This document shows positions 58,977-64,000 of a DNA stretch of 64,000 nucleotides, one piece after another. Below the pieces are notes generated by a model. That model worked only from the letters and a program-made list of their open reading frames with translations. It had not been told where the DNA came from and did not search any database. Within the stretch, counting starts at the first letter, position 1. The number at the start of each line of letters is the position of its first letter. Where the stretch lies: contig NZ_VWSD01000001.1 in the NCBI RefSeq assembly GCF_009829685.1, forward strand, positions 1-64,000, in the 5' to 3' direction. The stretch is from Cellulomonas citrea (GTDB lineage: Bacteria > Actinomycetota > Actinomycetes > Actinomycetales > Cellulomonadaceae). The position numbers and the translations under genes are program-made.

Positions 58977-59404
58977 CCCAGACGACCCCCAAGCCCAGCG
59001 CCCTGTTCGTCTGCGTGCACAACGCCGGCCGGTCCCAGATGGCCGCCGGCTACCTGCGGCACCTGTCCGGCGGCGCCGTCGAGGTGCGCTCGGCCGGCTC
59101 CATGCCCGGCGACCGGATCAACCCCGTCGCCGTGCAGGCCATGCTCGAAGAGGGCATCGACATCCGCGACGAGAAGCCCAAGATCCTCACCCCCGAGGCG
59201 GTCCAGGCCTCCGACGTCGTCATCACCATGGGCTGCGGCGACACCTGCCCGTTCTACCCCGGCAAGCGCTACGAGGACTGGGTGCTCGACGACCCCGCAG
59301 GTCAGGGCATCGAGGCCGTCCGCCCCATCCGCGACGAGATCCGCGCCCGCATCCTCACCCTGCTCGACGAGCTCGGCGTCACACCGGTCACGTCGGCCCC
59401 CTGA
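58973..59404 (+). CDS. arsC: Arsenate reductase ArsC (LMW-PTP type)
   Basis: A 143-residue arsenate reductase of the low-molecular-weight phosphatase fold: ALFVCVHNAGRSQMAAGYL (about residues 10-28) with the nucleophilic Cys and C-x5-R loop, VITMGCGDTCPFYPGKRYEDWVLDDP (about 83-108) with the redox cysteines and catalytic Asp. It reduces As(V) to As(III). Mycothiol/mycoredoxin or thioredoxin coupling is expected in actinobacteria. It overlaps the end of the fusion gene, so the two arsenate-reductase domains are co-expressed. Confidence 0.92.
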   Translation: MTQTTPKPSALFVCVHNAGRSQMAAGYLRHLSGGAVEVRSAGSMPGDRINPVAVQAMLEEGIDIRDEKPKILTPEAVQASDVVITMGCGDTCPFYPGKRYEDWVLDDPAGQGIEAVRPIRDEIRARILTLLDELGVTPVTSAP

Positions 59405-59455
59405 CGCGCGCCCGCCCACCAGGCCGCCCGCCAGCGGAGAGGTGAGGATGGTGCC

Positions 59456-60277
59456 GTGGCCTCCCGGATGACGATCGGCGACTTCTCCCGGGCGACCCGG
59501 CTGAGTGCCAAGGCGCTGCGCTTCTACCACCAGGCCGGGATCCTCGAACCGGCGTCGGTCGACCCCTCCAACGGGTACCGGCTCTACGACGTCGACCAGA
59601 TCGCCGACGCCCAGGTGGTGCGCCAGCTGCGCTCCCTGGCCGTCCCCGTCGACACGATCCGCGACATCCTCGCCACCCCGGACGTGTCGACGCGCAACGG
59701 CCTGATCGCGGCGCACCTGGACCGGCTGGAGTCCCAGCTCGACGCCACCCGGGCGGCGGTCGCCGCGCTCCGGGGCCTGCTCGCCGACCCACCCGCGCAG
59801 CTCGCTGTCGAGCACCGCAGCGTCCCCGCGATGCCGGTGCTCGCGATCGGTCAGACCATCGACCTGGCCGACCTCGGCGAGTGGTTCACCGGCGCACTCG
59901 CCGAGCTGGCGGCCTGCGAGGGCCTCCCGGGTCGACAGGCCGTCGGGCCGTCCGGGGGCGTGTGGGACACGGACCTGTTCCTCACCGAGCGCGGCGAGGC
60001 CATGGTGTTCACCCCGGTGGCCTCGCTCGACGACGTCGGGCAGCCTTCGGGTCGCGTCCGGGCCGTGCTGCTGCCCGCCGTCGAGCTGGCCGTCACGGTG
60101 CACCGGGGTCCCGATGCGACGATCGCGCAGACCTACGGTGCGCTCGGCGCCTACGTCACCGAGCACGAGCTCGGCATCGACGGGCCGATCCGCGAGACCT
60201 ACCTCACCCACCCCGGCAGCGGCTCCGCGGAGGGTGCGACGGAGATCGGCTGGCCGATCTTCCGCACCGCGCGCTGA
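59456..60277 (+). CDS. MerR regulator with GyrI-like effector domain
   Basis: A 273-residue MerR-family activator. HTH: MTIGDFSRATRLSAKALRFYHQAGILEPASVDPSNGYRLYDVDQI (about residues 5-49), a coiled-coil (about 85-115), then a GyrI/BmrR-type drug-binding domain (about 125-270) with the AVEHRSVPAMPVLAIGQTI and LPAVELAVTVHRGP strands. GTG at 59456 is used; ATG at 59468 is possible. It is 51 nt after arsC but is not necessarily part of the arsenic unit. Ligands are probably lipophilic drugs (family knowledge). Confidence 0.85.
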   Translation: MASRMTIGDFSRATRLSAKALRFYHQAGILEPASVDPSNGYRLYDVDQIADAQVVRQLRSLAVPVDTIRDILATPDVSTRNGLIAAHLDRLESQLDATRAAVAALRGLLADPPAQLAVEHRSVPAMPVLAIGQTIDLADLGEWFTGALAELAACEGLPGRQAVGPSGGVWDTDLFLTERGEAMVFTPVASLDDVGQPSGRVRAVLLPAVELAVTVHRGPDATIAQTYGALGAYVTEHELGIDGPIRETYLTHPGSGSAEGATEIGWPIFRTAR

Positions 60278-60351
60278 CTCCCCACCCACGCCGGACACCG
60301 TCCGGCTCGGCCGCTTGACCTTCCTCCTACGGGAAGCCTCACGGTGGAGCG

Positions 60352-60687
60352 ATGAACAACTCGACCCTCTCCCCCATGGTCACCCGGTACTTCGAGCTCA
60401 TGGCCGGCCCCGACAAGACCCGCGTCGTCGAGGTGTTCAGCCCCGACGCCACGGTCACCGACGACGGGCGCACCTACCGCGGGCGCGACGCCATCCTGGG
60501 CTGGCTGTCCGGCCCCGCGAGCGAGTTCACCCTCACGTCCACCCGGCTGTCCGCGGAGCAGACCGGTCCGAAGGCTCTCGTCGTCGTCCGTCTCGAGGGC
60601 GACTTCCCCGGCGGCCGCGTCGACCTGAGCTACACGTTCGACCAGGCCCCGCACGGGCTCATCGACTCCCTCACCATCACCGCCTGA
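60352..60687 (+). CDS. SnoaL/NTF2-like domain protein
   Basis: A 111-residue NTF2-like protein: helix MVTRYFELMAGPDKTRVVEVFSPDATVTDDGRTYRGRDAILGWL (about residues 9-52), then four strands (EFTLTSTRLSAEQTGPKALVVVRLEGDFPGGRVDLSYTFD). The fold is used by SnoaL-type cyclases, ketosteroid isomerases and binding proteins; no catalytic dyad can be assigned. It lies 74 nt after the MerR gene, whose target it may be. It ends 80 nt before the fructan operator. Confidence 0.75.
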   Translation: MNNSTLSPMVTRYFELMAGPDKTRVVEVFSPDATVTDDGRTYRGRDAILGWLSGPASEFTLTSTRLSAEQTGPKALVVVRLEGDFPGGRVDLSYTFDQAPHGLIDSLTITA

Positions 60688-60767
60688 CGGACGCGCGGCC
60701 GCCGGGCGAGGAGCGAGGCCCGGCTCGCCGCTGACCCGTCACCCCTCTCCCAGCACCTCACCCATAT

Positions 60768-60839
60768 CCGTCATGGTTAATCGGTTGACCAAGCCCACGG
60801 CGCGCTGTTAGCGTCTGATCAACCGATTAACCATGACGG
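60768..60839 (+). promoter_or_regulatory. Fructan-operon promoter between 21-bp operator arms
   Basis: Arms 60768-60788 and 60819-60839 are a perfect 21-bp inverted repeat; each includes GGTTAATCGGTTGA, itself a LacI-type pseudo-palindrome with a central CG (GGTTAATCGGTTGACC at 60775-60790). The 30-bp spacer and left arm contain TTGACC (60785-60790) and TTAGCG/TGTTAG-like -10 sequence. GGGGAGA before the ATG at 60847 is the ribosome site. A LacI-type repressor should lie just outside the window or elsewhere. Confidence 0.75.
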
Positions 60840-60846
60840 GGAGACG

Positions 60847-62322
60847 ATGAACCAGCGCGGGTTCTACACGCCGGCAGGCGCGTGGGTGGGAGACCTCATC
60901 CCCTGGCAGGAAGACGGCGTCTTCCACCTCTTCTACCTGCACGAGACGCGCCGCGTCCCGGCCGAGGGCATGCCGTGGCACCACCTGGTGAGCGACGACC
61001 TCGTCGAGTTCCACGAGCGGGGCGAGGCGATCGCCTCCGGCGGTCCCGACGCGACCGACCTCAACATCTACACGGGCAGCATCGTGCGGGACGACGCCGG
61101 GGTCCACCACGCCTTCTACACCGGCCAGAACCCCGCCCGCACCGGGGCCGACGGACGGCCGCTGCAGCTGGTCCAGCACGCGACGAGCAGCGACGGCCTG
61201 CGCACGTGGCGACGCCACCCGGAGCACACCTTCGGCGCGACCGCCGGGTACGAGACCGGCGACTGGCGGGACCCCTTCGTCTTCCGTGACCACGACGCAG
61301 GCCTCTGGCGGATGCTCGTCACCGCCCGGCACGCCGACGGCCCCGAACGGCGCCGCGGGGTCATCGCCCAGTGCGTCTCGCACGACCTGTCGACCTGGGA
61401 GCCCGCGGAGCCGTTCTGGGACCCCCGTCGCTACATCGCCCACGAGTGCCCCGAGGTGTTCGAGTGGAACGGCTGGTGGTACCTCGTCTACTCCGAGTTC
61501 AGCGAGGCCTTCACCACGCGCTACCGCATGGCGCGCAGCCTGCACGGCCCGTGGACCACCCCCGCGCACGACACCATCGACGGCCGCGCCTACTACGCCG
61601 CCAAGTCGGCCGCCCGCGACGGGCGCCGCTTCTTCTTCGGCTGGATCGCCTCACGGGAGGGCTCGACCGACGACGGCCCCTGGCAGTGGGCGGGGACGCT
61701 CTCGGTGCTCGAGGCCACCCAGCGCGCCGACGGCACGCTCGCGTTCCACCCCACCGCCGAGCTGCGCGAGACGTTCGGGACCACGGCGGCGACGCTCCCC
61801 GCCGGCACCGTCCTGCGCGCCCCCGACGGGTACACGGACCTGCTCACCACCACCGACGCCCCCGACGAGGTGCGCCTCGTCGCCAGGTTCGACGTGGCCG
61901 AGGGCACGACCGAGTGCGGGGTGCTGCTGCGCGCGAGCGCCGACGGCGACGAGGGCTACGCGCTGCGGCTCGAGCCCCGACGCGGACGCCTCGTGCTCGA
62001 CCGCTGGCCGCGCCGGACCACCGGCACCGAGCAGTGGCAGATCTCCGGCGACGTGCCGTACGCCGTCGAGCTGGAGCGTCCGTGCACCCTCGCCCCCGGT
62101 GAGCACGTCCTCGACGTCGTCCTCGCGGGCGAGCTCCTCGTCGCCACGCTCGACGACGCCACCGTGCTGAGCACCCGTGTGCACGACCACACGACGGGAC
62201 GCCTCGGGGTGTTCGTCGGCGAAGGCGCTCTCACGATCCTCGAGTTCGCCGCGCACAGCCGCGGTGACCACCCCCGCACGACGGCGACGCAGGGCGACCT
62301 GCGCGCCGCCGTCACCGCCTGA
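60847..62322 (+). CDS. GH32 fructan hydrolase/invertase
   Basis: A 491-residue GH32 enzyme. Catalytic residues: nucleophile D16 (AWVGDLIPWQEDGVFHLFYLHE, in place of the usual WMNDPNG), the transition-state stabiliser D142 (WRDPFVF) and acid/base E200 (AHECPEVFEW). The C-terminal beta-sandwich (about 330-480) follows. No signal peptide, so it should act on imported fructo-oligosaccharides or sucrose. The altered first motif resembles a divergent GH32 subgroup; the exact bond type is not known. It heads the operon with the binding protein 43 nt downstream. Confidence 0.82.
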   Translation: MNQRGFYTPAGAWVGDLIPWQEDGVFHLFYLHETRRVPAEGMPWHHLVSDDLVEFHERGEAIASGGPDATDLNIYTGSIVRDDAGVHHAFYTGQNPARTGADGRPLQLVQHATSSDGLRTWRRHPEHTFGATAGYETGDWRDPFVFRDHDAGLWRMLVTARHADGPERRRGVIAQCVSHDLSTWEPAEPFWDPRRYIAHECPEVFEWNGWWYLVYSEFSEAFTTRYRMARSLHGPWTTPAHDTIDGRAYYAAKSAARDGRRFFFGWIASREGSTDDGPWQWAGTLSVLEATQRADGTLAFHPTAELRETFGTTAATLPAGTVLRAPDGYTDLLTTTDAPDEVRLVARFDVAEGTTECGVLLRASADGDEGYALRLEPRRGRLVLDRWPRRTTGTEQWQISGDVPYAVELERPCTLAPGEHVLDVVLAGELLVATLDDATVLSTRVHDHTTGRLGVFVGEGALTILEFAAHSRGDHPRTTATQGDLRAAVTA

Positions 62323-62365
62323 CCCAGCCCCGCACGACCCGCCACCACCGATCAAAGGAGATCCG

Positions 62366-63709
62366 ATGACTCCCTCCCGCACCAGGCGCCGCCCCGCCGC
62401 CCTGGCCGCCCTCACCGCCGTCGTCCTCGCCCTGGCCGCGTGCTCGAGCACCGCCGGTGCCAAGGGGTCCCCCGACGTCGCCCCGAGCGGGCAGATCGTG
62501 CCCCGCCAGATCTCCTGGCTGCTGTCCCGGCCAGCCGACGGTGGCGTGATCACGGCGATGGAGAAGATCGCCGACGAGTACGCCAAGGACCACCCCGGCT
62601 TCTCGCTCAACCTCATCACCACACCCGACCGCCCGTCGTACGTGCAGAAGTACGAGACGCTCGCCGCCGCGAACAAGCTGCCCGAGCTCTTCGACACCGA
62701 CGCGACCCCGTTCGCGCAGAAGCTGGCCTCGCAGGGACGCATGGTGGACGTCGGGGCCCTGCTCGACGACCTGGGCCTGACCTCCACGTACCGGCAGGCC
62801 GCGCTGAACTACCAGCGCTTCCCCGACGGCTCCCTCTCCATGGTCCCGTTCGAGTACTCCAGCGAGTACTTCTGGTACAACACCGCACTGTTCGCGCAGG
62901 CAGGGGTGTCCGTCCCGAAGACGCTCGACGACATGCCGGCCATGTGCACGGCGCTGCGCGCCAAGGGGATCACCCCGATCGCCCTCGACGGGCAGGACCA
63001 GTGGCCGCTCGAGCGGTACTGGTCGTACCACCCGTTCCGCCAGGCGGGACCCGACTACGTGCACAAGGTCGCGACGGGCGAGGCCCACTTCTCCGACCCG
63101 GCGGGCAAGGCCGCCGCCACCTGGCTGCACGACCTGGGCCAGGCAGGCTGCTTCCAGGACGGGTTCTCCTCGACGGGGTACGCCGACGCGCAGGCCCTGT
63201 TCACCTCGGGCAAGGCGGCGGTCTACAACATCGGCACGTGGGAGCTCGCGAACCTCGCGACCGACGCGCTCGACAGCAACGTCCGCGGCTCGGTCGACTT
63301 CTTCACCCTCCCGACGACCGACGGTGCGGTGACCGCCCCCGACGAGTTCGTCACCACCTCGGGGATCGGGATGGCCGTCAACGCCCAGACCTACGATCCC
63401 CTGATGCGTGACTTCCTCGCGTTCGCCCTCACGCGCTACCCCGAGGTCTACGCCGCGAGCGGGGCCCTGTCCCCCACCACCACCGTGGCGACCACGATCC
63501 CCGGCAACGCCACCCCCCTCTACCAGAAGGCCGTGGACCAGGCGGAGAACGTCGGCGCCAAGATCGCCGTGCCGTGGGACACCCAGCTCGACCCGACGAC
63601 CAACACCCGCCTCCAGCAGGAGCTCACGCTCCTCGTGCAGGGCGACATCACCCCGGACGCGTTCCTCACGACGATGGACGCCGCACTCGCGGAGAACCTG
63701 GGTGACTGA
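62366..63709 (+). CDS. Sugar ABC importer binding lipoprotein (fructan operon)
   Basis: A 447-residue family-1 solute-binding protein. The signal (MTPSRTRRRPAALAALTAVV) ends in lipobox LAAC (Cys about residue 28). The mature start (ISWLLSRPADGGVITAMEKIADEYAKDHPGF) and the YNIGTWELANL hinge (about 287-297) match CUT1 sugar-binding proteins. AAAGGAG at 62354-62360 supports the ATG at 62366. It ends 8 nt inside the start of the permease gene (GTGACTGA overlap). Imports the GH32 substrate (inference). Confidence 0.88.
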   Translation: MTPSRTRRRPAALAALTAVVLALAACSSTAGAKGSPDVAPSGQIVPRQISWLLSRPADGGVITAMEKIADEYAKDHPGFSLNLITTPDRPSYVQKYETLAAANKLPELFDTDATPFAQKLASQGRMVDVGALLDDLGLTSTYRQAALNYQRFPDGSLSMVPFEYSSEYFWYNTALFAQAGVSVPKTLDDMPAMCTALRAKGITPIALDGQDQWPLERYWSYHPFRQAGPDYVHKVATGEAHFSDPAGKAAATWLHDLGQAGCFQDGFSSTGYADAQALFTSGKAAVYNIGTWELANLATDALDSNVRGSVDFFTLPTTDGAVTAPDEFVTTSGIGMAVNAQTYDPLMRDFLAFALTRYPEVYAASGALSPTTTVATTIPGNATPLYQKAVDQAENVGAKIAVPWDTQLDPTTNTRLQQELTLLVQGDITPDAFLTTMDAALAENLGD

Positions 63710-64000
63710 CACCACGACGGCCCGGGCGGGCGCGGCACGGCCGCGCCCGCCCCGGCGGCGCACGAAGCAGCTGTCGACGTCGATGCTCCCGCGACGCTCG
63801 AGGCTGTCGGTCCTCGTCTTCCTCGTCCCCCCGCTGCTGCTCTACGGCTTCGCCGTGCTCCTGCCGATCGGGCAGTCGCTCGTGCTGAGCCTGTACAAGT
63901 GGGACGGCATCAGCACCATGCGGTTCGTGGGGCTGGACAACTACGTCAAGATGCTCACCCGCGACGACGTGTTCTGGACCGCGTTCAGCAACGCGATCGG
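63702..64000 (+). CDS. Sugar ABC permease, MalF type (partial)
   Basis: The first ~100 residues of a CUT1 permease cut by the window edge. It has a basic N-terminal tail (RPRPPRRRTKQLSTSMLPRR), the first membrane helix (LSVLVFLVPPLLLYGFAVLLPIGQSLVLSLY, about 35-65) and FVGLDNYVKMLTRDDVFW (about 75-92), the conserved periplasmic segment. GTG at 63702 overlaps the binding-protein stop. A second permease and a regulator are expected beyond the window. Confidence 0.85.
   Translation, partial: MTDTTTARAGAARPRPPRRRTKQLSTSMLPRRSRLSVLVFLVPPLLLYGFAVLLPIGQSLVLSLYKWDGISTMRFVGLDNYVKMLTRDDVFWTAFSNAI

Overview
The window is high-GC DNA (very G/C-rich third positions, many GTG starts, densely packed ATGA-overlapping genes) typical of an actinobacterium, probably a plant-polymer-degrading Micrococcales relative of Cellulomonas. 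That placement is inferred from gene content and base composition only; no phylogenetic marker is present.

Layout. 0.1-11 kb: housekeeping and stress genes, each beside its own regulator. These are a DsbA-like thiol oxidoreductase and a CPVC membrane protein behind a CsoR-type operator, a TetR gene divergent from an NADP-oxidoreductase/DUF1304 pair, a sortase-anchored Ig-repeat surface protein, an SDR/HxlR pair, a chemoreceptor and a cupin. 11-18.4 kb: one long minus-strand alpha-glucan operon (GH13 glucosidase, binding protein, two permeases, second GH13, LacI). 18.5-23.5 kb: PadR/HAAS pair, sucrose phosphorylase, siderophore-interacting flavoprotein, MerR/SRPBCC pair, lipoprotein. 23.6-36.7 kb: a second glycan locus with an ABC importer, two GH43-like enzymes, a LacI regulator, a GH29 alpha-L-fucosidase, a foldase-like membrane protein and a large beta-helix/LamG secreted protein. 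Just upstream of the fucosidase lie fragments of an IS256 transposase and of a fumarylacetoacetate-hydrolase gene, suggesting a lost sugar-catabolic pathway.

37-42.4 kb: small metabolic and regulatory genes (DHFR-like, MarR/MFS, PEBP, GNAT). 42.7-54.9 kb: an accessory region of visibly lower GC. It holds an intact IS3-family element; a two-gene operon coding for a degenerate dGTPase-like HD protein and a class III nucleotide-cyclase-like protein (a candidate undescribed, defence-like system); and an 8-kb island between two copies of the 3' end of tRNA-Arg(CCT). The island carries a 900-aa membrane protein coupled to a 337-aa partner, a small unknown protein, a truncated MobF relaxase joined to a 5'-truncated tyrosine integrase, and a RAMA-domain protein.

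55-59.4 kb: divergent arsenic genes (arsD-arsA against arsR, an arsR-arsC fusion and arsC) with no efflux permease in view. 59.4-64 kb: a MerR regulator, a SnoaL-like protein, then a fructan-type operon (GH32, binding protein, permease running off the edge) whose promoter lies between the arms of a perfect 21-bp inverted repeat. Overall the window is a sugar-foraging chromosome segment, with LacI-type operators next to several loci, interrupted by a tRNA-targeted island.
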